Shown here: piece after piece, positions 17,855-27,394 of the stretch
Numbering within the stretch: position 1 is the first letter of the stretch
Layout of the letters: every line of letters begins with the position of its first letter
From: CAZRGV01 sp964599655
Lineage (GTDB): Bacteria > Planctomycetota > Planctomycetia > Isosphaerales > Isosphaeraceae
Assembly: GCA_964599655.1 (NCBI GenBank)
Contig: CAZRGV010000015.1
Location: forward strand, 1-64,000
DNA: 64,000 nucleotides
Reading direction: 5' to 3'
Notes under the pieces: model-generated
Database searches by the model: none
What the model was told of the DNA's origin: nothing
Seen by the model: the letters and a program-made list of their open reading frames with translations, nothing else
Position numbers and translations under genes: made by a program

Positions 17855-19186
17855 TCACTTCCGGGCCGACTCGGTCGCTTCGTCGAGCTTCGACTTCACG
17901 ACGTCGAGAGCCTTGGCCAGTTGCGGATCGACCTCGATCGACTCGGTGAGCGAGGTCTCCTGCTTCGGCTTGTTGGCCTTGGAGATCAGATCACGCTTCT
18001 GGCGGGCCTCGGCCCACCTGACGTACTGCTCGTCGGTCAGCTTGACCTCCATGCCCGGATCAGGCGAAACGCCCCAATCGTCCGAAGGCTTCGAATCCTT
18101 GAACCGGTGGATATTCTTCCCCGACGGCCGCCAATACGTGGCCACCGTCAGCTTCAGCACGCTGTCACCGTTATCGAGCGGCAGGATGTTTTGCACGGAG
18201 CCCTTGCCGAAGCTGCGCTGGCCGACGACCACCGCCCGCTTGTGGTCTTGCAAGCAGGCCGAGACGATCTCGGCGGCCGAGGCCGAATGCTGATTCACCA
18301 GAACGACCATCGGGAAGCCGGTGTAGGTGCCTTCCTTGGAGGCTTCGTAGGTCTTCTCTCGCGTGTTGCGTCCTCGGGTGGTAACGATCTTTCCGTCTTC
18401 GACGAAGAGGTCCGAGACCTCCACGGCCGAGCTCAGCAGGCCGCCCGGATCGTCGCGAAGGTCGAGGATCAGGGCCTTCATCCCTTCTTCCTTCAGTTCG
18501 GCGAGCGCTTTCTTGAGATCGTCGGTGGTGTTCTGGATAAAGCTGGAAATGCGGATATAACCGATCTTGCGATCGTGATCGAGCATGAAGTCCCAGCGAT
18601 CGTCGGGTTTGCGGTGATCGCCCATGACGCTATCCAGGTCGATGATCGCGCGCTTGATGGTCAAGGTTTCGGGGGTCTTCTTGCCCGGATGCACGACGTC
18701 GAGTTTGACCTCCGTGCCGGGTCGGCCGGTCAGCGCCTCGACGGCCTGGTCGCGGGTCCAGCCGCCGGTGGAAACGCCGTCGACCTTGACGATCTGGTCT
18801 CCCGCGAGGATGCCCGCGGCGTAGGCTGGAGAACCGACGATGGGCGCCACGACCAGCAGGTGCCCGGTCCTACGGTCCAGATCGATCTGGACCCCGATCC
18901 CGCTAAAGCTCCCCTCGATTTGCTTTTTGAACTGTTTCCAATCGTTCTCGCTGAAGAACGTGGAATGCGGGTCGAGGTCGGAGAGCATCCCCCGAAGCGC
19001 GCTCTCGACGAGTTCCTTGCGAGGCACGTCGCGAACGTAGTTGCGTTCGACCTGTTCGACGGCGTCGACAAAGACGCCGTATAACTCCATCGCCTCGTCT
19101 TTCGGCTTGGCTCCCTGGCTGTTCTGCCAGCAAAGCAAGGAGACCAGGCCCACCAACACGATCGCGAACTGGTTCTGACGCGGCAT
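17855..19186 (-). CDS. S41-family carboxy-terminal processing protease
   Basis: Periplasmic serine protease that trims protein C-termini. The start at 19186 has GGGAGGG about 6 nt upstream and gives 443 residues. A signal peptide spans 1-25 (FAIVLVGLVSLLCWQNSQG), followed by the N-terminal helical domain, GSFSGIGVQIDLD (about 92-104), a PDZ domain (about 100-170, GSPAYAAGILAGDQIVKVDG), and the S41 core with YIRISSF, LDLRDDPGG, the catalytic serine in SASAAE (301-306) and the lysine in SFGKGS (K328). The C-terminal 70 residues are charged. All catalytic residues are present. Confidence 0.92.
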   Translation of the reverse strand: MPRQNQFAIVLVGLVSLLCWQNSQGAKPKDEAMELYGVFVDAVEQVERNYVRDVPRKELVESALRGMLSDLDPHSTFFSENDWKQFKKQIEGSFSGIGVQIDLDRRTGHLLVVAPIVGSPAYAAGILAGDQIVKVDGVSTGGWTRDQAVEALTGRPGTEVKLDVVHPGKKTPETLTIKRAIIDLDSVMGDHRKPDDRWDFMLDHDRKIGYIRISSFIQNTTDDLKKALAELKEEGMKALILDLRDDPGGLLSSAVEVSDLFVEDGKIVTTRGRNTREKTYEASKEGTYTGFPMVVLVNQHSASAAEIVSACLQDHKRAVVVGQRSFGKGSVQNILPLDNGDSVLKLTVATYWRPSGKNIHRFKDSKPSDDWGVSPDPGMEVKLTDEQYVRWAEARQKRDLISKANKPKQETSLTESIEVDPQLAKALDVVKSKLDEATESARK

Positions 19187-19280
19187 GTGAGCCCTCCCAT
19201 GGGGCCTGAGGTCGCAATCCCTTGGCAGCGTTGGCGTGGCGATCCCTCGAAGCCCGATCATCCACGCGCAACTTGTGTAT

Positions 19281-19310
19281 AATCTAGCCCGAATCTCCAC
19301 CATTCGGCAA
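19281..19310 (-). promoter_or_regulatory. Promoter candidate for the S41 protease gene
   Basis: On the minus strand TTGCCG (19310-19305), an 18-bp spacer and TAGATT (19286-19281) lie about 90 bp upstream of the protease start. The plus strand reads TATAAT at 19278-19283, but no plus-strand gene follows. Confidence 0.35.
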
Positions 19311-19335
19311 GCGACGAATCACCGTTCTGGAGCCT

Positions 19336-21429
19336 TCAGGACGAGTGAAGCGGTTCTTCCGGAAGGGCCGATTGCACACCTTCGACACCGAGGACGGGTG
19401 CCTGACAAGTAAACCGCTCGCAAATATAGGTGGTTGTCCGGCCGTTTTGGCTCGGTCGGTCAGCGAGCAAGGGCATCCGCCTGGCAAAGTCCTCGGACAC
19501 GGCCCCTGGAGCGGGTGCGACCACCTTGTGCGGTAGGAATCGGCTTCCGATGGTCTCGAGAACCGCTCGGAACTCCTCGGGATCCGACCCCGCGACGACG
19601 GCATACTCGCGGACCTTGCCAAGCGAGAAGTCGAGCGCGATTAGGCTCTGACCAGCGGCCGCCGGCGCCCGTTCGATCACGGCGAGCATCGACCGCAACG
19701 TCGCTTCTCCCACCGCCGACAGGTCGTCGCGGCCCGTCAGGGCACCGAGCCGCAGAAGCGCGGTCGCGGCCATCGCGTTGCCCGAGGGTGTCGCGTTGTC
19801 GTAGATGTCCTTCGGGCGCGCGATGAGGGCCTCATGGCTCGTGCCGGTGTAGTAGAATCCTCCTTTTTCGTGGTCGAGGAACTCGACAAGCATGACGCCG
19901 CTCAGCGCGAGGGCGTCGTCGAGCCATCGCGGCTCGCCGTTCGCTTCGAAGAGGCGAGTCAGTCCGTCGATCAGGCAGGCGTAGTCGTCGAGGTAGGCAT
20001 TGAACTTGGCCTGTCCATCTTTGTAGCTGTGCAAGAGCCGCCCCTCGGGCCCTCGCATTGCATCGAGCAAGAAACCCGCGGCCTGGTTCGCGGCATCGAG
20101 ATATCGCTCGTCCCTCAACGCCCTTGAACCGTCCGCCAGCGCCGCGATCATCAGGCCGTTCCACGAGGTGAGCACCTTCGTATCCTTGCCCGGCGGAACA
20201 CGGCGTTCTCGAGCCTCAAGCAACCTGGCGCGATCCTCGTCGAGTTCGACACGTAGCTCGGCCTCATCGCGACCGAGTTTCGACGCCGCCTCGGCGAGAC
20301 TTCGGGGCAGGTTCAGGATGTTCTGGTGCTCCCAGTTGCCCCGCTCGGTGACGTCGTAAACCTCGGCGAACGTCCGACCTCGCTCGGAGCCGAGGACCTC
20401 GTCGATCTCGGCCCTCGACCAGACGTAATATTTCCCCTCGACCCCTTCGCTGTCGGCGTCCTCGGTAGCGTGAAATCCCCCTTCCGGGTCGGTCATCCGG
20501 CCCAGGACGTAGTCCATGGTCTCCCGGGCCACGCGGGCGAATTCGGCCTCCTTCGTCAGCTGATACGCCTCGACGTAAACCGAGGCGAGCAAGGCATTGT
20601 CGTAGAGCATCTTCTCGAAGTGCGGCACCAGCCAGCGATCGTCGGTCGAGTAGCGAGCGAACCCGCCGCCAAGATGATCGTAGATCCCACCGCGCGCCAT
20701 CTTTTCGAGGGTCAATCGCACCATGTGCAAGGCGTGATCGTCGCCGGTCCTCGCGTGATGCCGCAGCAGGACCTTTAGGTCCATCGGGTGCGGGAACTTC
20801 GGAGCATCGCCAAACCCGCCGTGCTGGGGGTCGAAGCTACGCGCCAGCTTCTGGAAGGCCTGATCGAGCAAGCGGACGTTCAACGATCCAGTTGAAGGCG
20901 GAACCTCGCCGAGCGAGGCCAGTTGCGCGGTCAGGTCGCTGGCCGACTTCAGGATGTCGTCCCTTCGTTCCTGCCAGGCCTTGTGGACGCTAGACAGGAC
21001 TCTCGGGAATCCAGGCATGCCCCGCGAGTCGGACGGCGGAAAGTACGTCCCGCCATAGAAGGGCTTTAGGTCGGGGGTCAGGAAGACGGACATTGGCCAG
21101 CCCCCCTGGCCGGTGATCGCCTGCACGGCCGCCATGTAGATCTGGTCAATGTCCGGGCGCTCCTCGCGATCGACCTTCACGTTGACAAAGAACTCGTTCA
21201 TCAACGAGGCGATCTCGGGATTCTCAAAGCTCTCGCGCTCCATCACGTGGCACCAGTGACAGGCCGAGTAGCCCACCGACAGGAAAATCGGCTTCCCCTC
21301 GGCCCGAGCCTTCGCCAGGGCTTCGGGCCCCCAGGGATACCAGTCGACCGGGTTGTGAGCATGCTGGAGCAAGTAAGGCGAGGTTTCCCCGGCGAGTCGA
21401 TTGGTTGGTTGGTTGTTCGGGTTGGCCAT
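19336..21429 (-). CDS. DUF255 thioredoxin-fold / six-hairpin protein (YyaL, SPATA20-like)
   Basis: 697 residues, full length for the family. The N-terminal thioredoxin-like domain shows the family start RLAGETSPYLLQHAHNPVDW and the redox-like CHWCH (Cys57, Cys60), then ERPDIDQIYM, GGWPMSVFLTPDLKPFYGGTYFPP. It is followed by an (alpha/alpha)6 barrel with FEKMLYDNA and WNGLMIAALA, like N-acylglucosamine 2-epimerase folds. The biochemical function is not established. No signal peptide. Overlapping frames on the other strand are shadows. Confidence 0.93.
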   Translation of the reverse strand: MANPNNQPTNRLAGETSPYLLQHAHNPVDWYPWGPEALAKARAEGKPIFLSVGYSACHWCHVMERESFENPEIASLMNEFFVNVKVDREERPDIDQIYMAAVQAITGQGGWPMSVFLTPDLKPFYGGTYFPPSDSRGMPGFPRVLSSVHKAWQERRDDILKSASDLTAQLASLGEVPPSTGSLNVRLLDQAFQKLARSFDPQHGGFGDAPKFPHPMDLKVLLRHHARTGDDHALHMVRLTLEKMARGGIYDHLGGGFARYSTDDRWLVPHFEKMLYDNALLASVYVEAYQLTKEAEFARVARETMDYVLGRMTDPEGGFHATEDADSEGVEGKYYVWSRAEIDEVLGSERGRTFAEVYDVTERGNWEHQNILNLPRSLAEAASKLGRDEAELRVELDEDRARLLEARERRVPPGKDTKVLTSWNGLMIAALADGSRALRDERYLDAANQAAGFLLDAMRGPEGRLLHSYKDGQAKFNAYLDDYACLIDGLTRLFEANGEPRWLDDALALSGVMLVEFLDHEKGGFYYTGTSHEALIARPKDIYDNATPSGNAMAATALLRLGALTGRDDLSAVGEATLRSMLAVIERAPAAAGQSLIALDFSLGKVREYAVVAGSDPEEFRAVLETIGSRFLPHKVVAPAPGAVSEDFARRMPLLADRPSQNGRTTTYICERFTCQAPVLGVEGVQSALPEEPLHSS

Positions 21430-21495
21430 GGATGGAAGTCCCTGTCGTCTCGCGGTTTTCGGCGGCGTTTACTCTCGGGTTCCTCGAGGCCCTGA

Positions 21496-22095
21496 TTATG
21501 GCATGATCCGACCTGGACTGTCACGGCCCGCTCGCGATCGCCAGGCCGCGATGGCCTCCTCGTCGAGACGCTGGTCACGAATGAGATGCGCATCGAGGAT
21601 CTGCCGATGCGGCTCGCTGGCCATTTCGAGCATGCGGCGAACAGTCAAGATGGGTTCCTCCCGAGCCATGCCGCCGTCGACGATCTCCACCAGGAAAACG
21701 GTCCGGTCCCCGATGTCCATCCGAGCCTCAACTTGCCCCTCAAGCCATCCCAGAGCGTCGTCGAGAATCGGTGCCCCGGTGATCCCTTCTCGAACGTGGA
21801 GTCCCGCGAATTTGTCGGTGGTACTACGGCCCGATTCCAGCCCGAATCGCCAGATCCAGTCCAACCGCGCTTCGCCGATCAGATGCAACGCCATCGAGCC
21901 CGAACGCTCGACCAGTTCCCAGGTCCGATGGCTCTTGCCCAGAGCCACAAGCATCCGGGGCATCTCGGGAACGATCGACGCGATCGAAACAAACGTCGCG
22001 ACCAGACCACCTCGTCGCTCGCCGTCCCTGGCAGTTACGACCCAGAGCGCTGGGTCGAGTTGCCTCAAAACCGCGGCGATCCCGGCCTCGTTCAT
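21496..22095 (-). CDS. Flavin reductase-like domain protein
   Basis: 199 residues from the ATG at 22095 with GGAGGA about 6 nt upstream; the longer frame to 22182 is rejected. The split-barrel FMN-binding fold of the flavin reductase family is suggested by LWVVTARDGERRGGLVATFVSIASIVPEMPRMLVAL near the N-terminus, then LHLIGEARLDWIWRFG and a mid-protein FLVEIVDGG. It probably binds FMN; the partner enzyme is unknown. It is transcribed away from uvrA with 104 bp between their starts. Confidence 0.7.
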   Translation of the reverse strand: MNEAGIAAVLRQLDPALWVVTARDGERRGGLVATFVSIASIVPEMPRMLVALGKSHRTWELVERSGSMALHLIGEARLDWIWRFGLESGRSTTDKFAGLHVREGITGAPILDDALGWLEGQVEARMDIGDRTVFLVEIVDGGMAREEPILTVRRMLEMASEPHRQILDAHLIRDQRLDEEAIAAWRSRAGRDSPGRIMP

Positions 22096-22199
22096 GCGTT
22101 TTCCTCCGGTTCTGGACTTCCCTTGACCGTCCTCCTCATAGTATCCCAGGAACTGCGACGTTCGAGCGACTTCGGCCAACATCGTGGAGACACAGTCGC

Positions 22200-24989
22200 A
22201 TGCCGGATCATGAAGAGCGACGCATCCGGCTCCGGGGCGTGCGGGTCCACAACCTCAAAGGGGTCGACCTCGATATCCCCTTGAACCGTTTTGTCGTTCT
22301 GACCGGCGTCTCGGGTTCGGGCAAGAGCTCGCTGGCCTTCGACACGCTCTATGCCGAGGGCCAGCGGCGCTACGTGGAGACGTTCTCGGCCTACACGAGG
22401 CAGTTCCTCGAACGGATCGACAAGCCCGACGCCGACCGGATCGACGGCATCCCGCCCGCCATCGCCGTCTCCCAGCGCGGGCAGCGACGCTCGAGCCGCA
22501 GCACGGTCGGCACTGTCACTGAGATTCACGACGCCCTGGCCTTGCTCTTTGCCCGAATCGGCCGGGTTTTCTGCCTTCAATGCGGCCTCGAGGTCCGGCC
22601 CGCGGATCCAAGGTCGATTGCCCGGTCCCTCGACGAACTCCCAAAACAGACCCGATACCTCATCGCTTTCCCGCTCGACGTCCGCCCCGATTCCGACCGG
22701 AACGCCCTGGCCGATGCCCTTCGCGAGGACGGCTTCGTCCGCGTTCAGGTCGGCGGCCAGGTCCATACGATCGAAAACGGACCCTTGCCCGAGCCCGTCG
22801 ATGGCCACGTCGATGTCATCGTCGACCGGATGGTGCGAGGCTCCGAATCCCCCGAGCGGCGGTTCGACTCGATCGAAACCGCCTTCGAGAAGGGTTTCGG
22901 CCGCTGCCGGATTCTCACCGGGGATCACACCCTGACGTTCTTCAAGGGATGGCGCTGTGGTGCCTGTGGCATCGACTACCCGGCGCCCGAGCTTCGGCTT
23001 TTTCGCTACAACAGCCCGCTCGGCGCCTGCCCAACCTGCGAGGGCTTCGGACGAGTCGTCGACCTCGATCTCGCCCGGATCGTCCCCGACCCGTCCAAAA
23101 GCCTCAAGTCCGGTGCCATCGCGCCCTGGACCACCCCCTCCTATCGCGAGTGGAATGACGAACTGCTTGCCCTCGCGCCGAGCCTCGGCATCCCGATCGA
23201 TCGGCCCTTCAAACTGCTTTCTCCCGAGCAGGTCAGGCCGATCGTGGAAGGCTCCGGCCGCTTCGGTGGTCTTCGCGGCTTCTTCCGTTGGCTGGAACGG
23301 AAGTCGTACAAGATGCATGTCCGGGTCTTCCTCAGCCGATGGCGAGGATACACCCCCTGCCCCGACTGCCACGGAGCCCGTCTCCGGCCCGAATCGCTCG
23401 CCGTCAAGATCGATGGTCACGACATCGCCGCCCTGTCGGCTCTTCCGGTGCGCGACTCGCTTGCGTTTCTTGAGAAATTGGCGAACGCCCCCGAACAGGC
23501 CGCCATCAAGAAACGCATCTTGAGCCAGGTTCTCGCCCGACTCGCGTACCTCGAACGAATCGGCCTGGGTTACCTCACACTCGACCGGGCGGCTCGCACC
23601 CTGTCGGGCGGCGAGGCCCGTCGCGTCGCCCTGACCACGGCCCTCGGCTCGGGGCTTGTGAATACGTTATACGTCCTTGACGAGCCTTCGATCGGACTCC
23701 ACCCGAGAGACGTTGAACGCCTCGTGTCCGCCATCGACCGCCTTCGGAACTCGGGCAACTCGGTCGTCGTCGTCGAACATGAGGAAACGATCATGCGATC
23801 GGCCGACTGGCTCATCGATATCGGCCCTGGCGCTGGAGAATCGGGCGGATATGTCCTTTATGCCGGCCCTCCTCAAGGGGTGGTCGACGCAAAGGATTCA
23901 GTCACGGGCGATTTCCTTGCAGGCCGTCGTCGGTTGAAGATCCCCCACACCAGGCGCCCCGCGGACAAGGGCCACCTCACCCTTGTCGGTGCCCGCGGTC
24001 ACAACCTGCAGGAACTCGACGTCGCGTTCCCGCTGGGGATGATCGTCGCCGTCACAGGCGTCTCCGGCTCCGGCAAGAGCACGCTCGTTGAGGAAACGCT
24101 CTACCCCGCCCTGCTGCGTCGGCTCAAGAGCGAGCACCTGCCTTCGACTCCCTACCGAGAGATCCGGGGCGCCAACCAGCTCGACGACGTGGTTCTCATC
24201 GACCAGTCGCCCATCGGCCGTACGCCCCGTTCCAATCCCGTCACGTACCTGAAGGCGTTCGACGAGATTCGCAAAACCTTCGCCGCGACCCATGAGGCCC
24301 GAATCCGCAACTACGGACCCGGCCGGTTCAGCTTCAACGTCGAAGGAGGCCGCTGCAACACCTGCGAGGGGAACGGCTACCTGATCATCGACATGCAATT
24401 CCTGGCCGACGTGATGGTGCGATGTCCGGAATGCCACGGCACGCGCTACCGCCCCGAAACCCTTGAGGTCAAGTACCGTGGTAAGTCGATCGCCGACGTG
24501 CTCGATCTGACCGTTCGTGAGGCATTCGGGTTCTTCCGGCACCGGCCCAAGGTGCAGGCTCGCCTTCGCCCATTGATCGACGTCGGCCTCGACTACCTCC
24601 GCCTCGGCCAGCCCGCCAACACGCTCTCAGGGGGCGAGGCCCAACGCCTCAAGCTCGCGTCCTACTTACCTGGCACTTCGGCCGGCTTCACCCGGAGCGC
24701 CGAGCCGACCCGTACCCTCTTCCTCCTCGACGAGCCGACAACCGGCCTTCACCCAGCCGACATCCTCAAACTGATTGACTGCCTCAACCGCCTCGCTGAC
24801 CTCGGCCACTCGCTGGTCATCGTCGAGCATAGCCTCGAACTGATGGCCGCCGCCGACTGGATCATCGACCTTGGTCCCGAGGCCGGCGACCATGGCGGCC
24901 GGATCGTCGCCCAGGGAACCCCCGAGGAGGTCGCTCGCGCCGGAACCCACACCGGCCGAGTCCTCGCCGAGATCCTCGCCCACCCTTGA
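22200..24989 (+). CDS. uvrA: Excinuclease ABC subunit A
   Basis: Damage-recognition ATPase of nucleotide excision repair. 929 residues, canonical length, with two ABC modules. Module 1: Walker A GVSGSGKSS (36-44), YTRQFLERIDKPDADRIDGI, a CX2C-X19-CX2C zinc module around CGACG...CPTCEGFG, signature LSGGEARRVAL and Walker B LYVLDEPSIGLHP. Module 2: GVSGSGKSTL (about 619-628), zinc module CNTCEGNG...CPECHGTRY, signature LSGGEAQRLKL and LFLLDEPTTGLHP. Some normally conserved stretches are altered (AIAVSQRGQRRSSRSTVGTV in place of the usual DQK-type motif), so a UvrA paralogue is possible. No uvrB or uvrC nearby. Confidence 0.88.
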   Translation: MPDHEERRIRLRGVRVHNLKGVDLDIPLNRFVVLTGVSGSGKSSLAFDTLYAEGQRRYVETFSAYTRQFLERIDKPDADRIDGIPPAIAVSQRGQRRSSRSTVGTVTEIHDALALLFARIGRVFCLQCGLEVRPADPRSIARSLDELPKQTRYLIAFPLDVRPDSDRNALADALREDGFVRVQVGGQVHTIENGPLPEPVDGHVDVIVDRMVRGSESPERRFDSIETAFEKGFGRCRILTGDHTLTFFKGWRCGACGIDYPAPELRLFRYNSPLGACPTCEGFGRVVDLDLARIVPDPSKSLKSGAIAPWTTPSYREWNDELLALAPSLGIPIDRPFKLLSPEQVRPIVEGSGRFGGLRGFFRWLERKSYKMHVRVFLSRWRGYTPCPDCHGARLRPESLAVKIDGHDIAALSALPVRDSLAFLEKLANAPEQAAIKKRILSQVLARLAYLERIGLGYLTLDRAARTLSGGEARRVALTTALGSGLVNTLYVLDEPSIGLHPRDVERLVSAIDRLRNSGNSVVVVEHEETIMRSADWLIDIGPGAGESGGYVLYAGPPQGVVDAKDSVTGDFLAGRRRLKIPHTRRPADKGHLTLVGARGHNLQELDVAFPLGMIVAVTGVSGSGKSTLVEETLYPALLRRLKSEHLPSTPYREIRGANQLDDVVLIDQSPIGRTPRSNPVTYLKAFDEIRKTFAATHEARIRNYGPGRFSFNVEGGRCNTCEGNGYLIIDMQFLADVMVRCPECHGTRYRPETLEVKYRGKSIADVLDLTVREAFGFFRHRPKVQARLRPLIDVGLDYLRLGQPANTLSGGEAQRLKLASYLPGTSAGFTRSAEPTRTLFLLDEPTTGLHPADILKLIDCLNRLADLGHSLVIVEHSLELMAAADWIIDLGPEAGDHGGRIVAQGTPEEVARAGTHTGRVLAEILAHP

Positions 24990-25006
24990 ACCTGGAGGCC
25001 CGCGCC

Positions 25007-25291
25007 GTGTCCGACATGCGGAACATCTGGATGGTCCTTTGGAACCGCGCCGCGAACGATCCCAGCCCGTTCGAAATCGATGAGGTCGCTCCGGAAGTCG
25101 CCCGCGTCCTTGGGCTCGAAGCCAGGGAAGCCGCCTGCCGGATTCGGATGCTTCTCCAGGAACTCGATCGACTCCCGGACAACGAGCAATTCTTCGAAAT
25201 GGAGGGAAACGCCGTCGTGCCGCGGAACGAGTTTCTCCATTCCACCAAGGATGCCGAGACGGCTCGGTCCTCCTATCCCTTCGAGCTTTGA
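25007..25291 (+). CDS. Small hypothetical protein (94 aa) downstream of uvrA
   Basis: Start chosen at the GTG at 25007 with GGAGG about 8 nt upstream; a TTG overlapping the uvrA stop at 24986 is an alternative. It opens MSDMRNIWMVLWNRA and has acidic, helical stretches (FEIDEVAPEVARVL, CRIRMLLQELDRL). Composition is typical of a real protein. It lies 17 bp behind uvrA, so probably the same transcript. Family not recognised. Confidence 0.6.
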   Translation: MSDMRNIWMVLWNRAANDPSPFEIDEVAPEVARVLGLEAREAACRIRMLLQELDRLPDNEQFFEMEGNAVVPRNEFLHSTKDAETARSSYPFEL

Positions 25292-25438
25292 ATTCACAAG
25301 AATCCTCGATGGCGATTCGGAAACGGAGTTAAGAACACACGTTCGAACGTCTCGGTCGAGGTTGCGAGACCGATCCCTCGTTTTGCGCGCCTTTTCACAA
25401 AGACCGTCTGGCCAGGCCCTGTAGAATAACGAACGATG

Positions 25439-25466
25439 ACGCCCTCGCACTTGGCGGGGGCGTTTT
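25439..25466 (+). terminator. Intrinsic terminator candidate after the uvrA unit
   Basis: A 10-bp stem (ACGCCCTCGC at 25439-25448, GCGGGGGCGT at 25454-25463, with one G-T pair), a 5-nt loop and a short TTTT tract. It lies between the small gene downstream of uvrA and the MFS gene. Confidence 0.6.
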
Positions 25467-25486
25467 GCTTGGAATGAGGAACGGAC

Positions 25487-27094
25487 ATGATGCCCCGCCC
25501 AGAGACGGATGGAGAGAGCACGGAATCGGCCCCGTTGCCGGAATCTGCCTCGCGGAATTCAACCGACGTACCAAGCGATCAGAACTCTGAACAGTGGCTG
25601 GTCACAGCCGCCTTGATGCTGGCGATGACCGTCGCCGCGCTCGAGCAAACGGTCGTCTCGACGGCCATGCCGCGAATCATCGCTGAACTCGGCGGCGGGG
25701 AAATCTACCCCTGGGTCTTCTCGGCCTACCTCCTAGCCGCCACCGTTTCAACGCCAATCTACGGCAAGCTCGCGGACCTCTGGGGACGCCGTCGACTGCT
25801 CCTCTTCGGCCTGGCCCTGTTCAGCCTCGGCTCGATCCTCTCGGGCCTGGCCCAGAGCATGCCGCAACTGATCCTCATGCGCGTCATTCAAGGACTCGGC
25901 GCGGGAGCTGTCATGCCCATCGTGCTCACCTTGCTCGGCGATCTTTACACCCTCGAACAACGGGCGAAGGTCCAGGGTTGGTTCAGCGGGGTCTGGGGTG
26001 TCTCCAGTGTGGCAGGCCCGGCCCTCGGGGGCGTGCTGACCGACCAGCTCTCCTGGCGTTGGGTGTTTTTCGTGACCGTTCCGTTCGGAGTGATGGCCGC
26101 CTACGTTCTGGTAGCCCACTTTCAGGAAAACGTCCAGCGCCGCGAGATCAAGCCGATCGACTGGCAGGGCTCCACCCTCCTGGCCCTGGGAACCACGACT
26201 CTGCTGCTGGCCGTTCTCAACGGGCCAGGCCGCTCGTGGGAAATCAGCGCGGTTCTGCTCGCGCTGGCGATTATGTCGCTCGCGGGCTTCCTCGCCTGGC
26301 AACGCCGCGCGCCCGATCCGGTCTTACCCTTGGAGCTTCTTCGAGACGGGCCGATCATCGCGTCGATCCTCGGCGGGTTCATGATCGGACTTTTGTTATT
26401 TGGTCTTGATACTTATATTCCTCTGTATGTTCAGGGTGTTCTCGGACGCACGGCCACCGAGGCGGGAAAGGTGATTACCCCCTTGTTCCTCTCGTGGTCG
26501 ATCAGTGTCGCGGTGGCGGCCAAGGTCGTCGTTCGGTTCGGGTTCCGATCATCGGCCGTCGTTGGGACGTGCCTAATCGCCGCCGGTATGCTCGCCATTG
26601 TCGTTGGCGCTTCGATGCCCGCCTGGGCGGGACCGATCTTCGTCGCGGGAATGCTCGTGATTGGCCTGGGCATGGGCCCGACCTCGTTGAGCTACATCCT
26701 GGCCGTGCAAAACGCCGTTTCGTGGAACCGTCGAGGCGTGGCGACCGGCCTTCTCGCCTTCTTCCGCACGATCGGCGGAGCGCTCGGCGTCGCCCTTCTC
26801 GGCGCGGCACTCGGTCTTGAACTCTCCCACCGCATCGCGGGTACAACGGACGTCGCCATCGCCCTGCGTCCGGAGTCGCTCAAGTCCTTCGGCCCCGAGG
26901 CGCTTCAGACGGTCCGGCTGGCCCTCGGGAGCTCACTCCGGGACGTCTTCCTCCTGATGCTGGCGACGACCCTGTTGGGACTGGCCTGCGCCATGCCGCT
27001 TCCCACCGGAACGGCTCGCAACGCGCCGGTCAAGGACGAGTCCGAAACCCTGAATTCCGAACCGATCTCCGCTCCCGTTCTCACGGAAACCTGA
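25487..27094 (+). CDS. MFS transporter, DHA2-type multidrug exporter
   Basis: 535 residues with about 14 hydrophobic helices, the drug:H+ antiporter-2 layout. After a 38-residue hydrophilic N-terminus, helix 1 has ALEQTVVSTAMPRI, followed by the loop 2-3 motif GKLADLWGRRRLLL, RVIQGLGAGAVMPI and antiporter motif C-like WGVSSVAGPALGGVLTDQLSWRWVFFV. Proton-driven efflux of small lipophilic compounds is the family function; substrate is unknown. The ATG at 25487 follows an AGGAACGG-type site. It is preceded and followed by terminators, so it is probably monocistronic. Confidence 0.9.
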   Translation: MMPRPETDGESTESAPLPESASRNSTDVPSDQNSEQWLVTAALMLAMTVAALEQTVVSTAMPRIIAELGGGEIYPWVFSAYLLAATVSTPIYGKLADLWGRRRLLLFGLALFSLGSILSGLAQSMPQLILMRVIQGLGAGAVMPIVLTLLGDLYTLEQRAKVQGWFSGVWGVSSVAGPALGGVLTDQLSWRWVFFVTVPFGVMAAYVLVAHFQENVQRREIKPIDWQGSTLLALGTTTLLLAVLNGPGRSWEISAVLLALAIMSLAGFLAWQRRAPDPVLPLELLRDGPIIASILGGFMIGLLLFGLDTYIPLYVQGVLGRTATEAGKVITPLFLSWSISVAVAAKVVVRFGFRSSAVVGTCLIAAGMLAIVVGASMPAWAGPIFVAGMLVIGLGMGPTSLSYILAVQNAVSWNRRGVATGLLAFFRTIGGALGVALLGAALGLELSHRIAGTTDVAIALRPESLKSFGPEALQTVRLALGSSLRDVFLLMLATTLLGLACAMPLPTGTARNAPVKDESETLNSEPISAPVLTET

Positions 27095-27165
27095 ACCGCC
27101 GAGGGCCCGGATCCTCGCCCCGGACTGGCCATCGGCCGAAATCCGAAAAAATCGAAAAAAACGAA

Positions 27166-27195
27166 TTGACGAGCGGCCTCTCGCTCGATTATCAA
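27166..27195 (+). promoter_or_regulatory. Promoter candidate for a short transcript
   Basis: TTGACG at 27166-27171, an 18-bp spacer and TATCAA at 27190-27195, inside an AT-rich island downstream of the MFS gene. A strong terminator follows about 80 nt later with no open reading frame between. Confidence 0.45.
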
Positions 27196-27201
27196 TATTT
27201 T

Positions 27202-27283
27202 GTTCCCCCCCGGCTCCCGAAGGGTCGGAAGAACGGTCAGGGTGGCCCCGTGATGCATTTTCTCGCATCGACGGGGTTTTTTT
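27202..27283 (+). ncRNA. Candidate small RNA between promoter and terminator
   Basis: The stretch from the predicted start (about 27202) to the T-run would give a transcript of about 82 nt. It holds a C-rich segment that can pair with the downstream GGGTCGG, then the terminator hairpin. There is no ribosome binding site or open frame. It could instead simply be the 3' end of the MFS message. Confidence 0.3.
27246..27283 (+). terminator. Strong intrinsic terminator
   Basis: Left arm CCCCGTGATGC (27246-27256), loop of 8 nt, right arm GCATCGACGGGG (27265-27276): 11 pairs with one bulged base, followed by seven T. It would end the MFS transcript and/or the candidate small RNA. Confidence 0.85.
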
Positions 27284-27394
27284 ACGTCTCAATCACATTT
27301 TTCGTTTCAAAACATCTCAATTCTTCCTTGGAATCTCCGGCCGTACACCCTGACCCGGTCGGAGCCGCCGTTCCCGACAAGGGGAGTCTCGACG

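Noticed and set aside
22092..23420. 442-codon minus-strand open frame
   Set aside because: Antisense shadow of uvrA with no conserved motifs.
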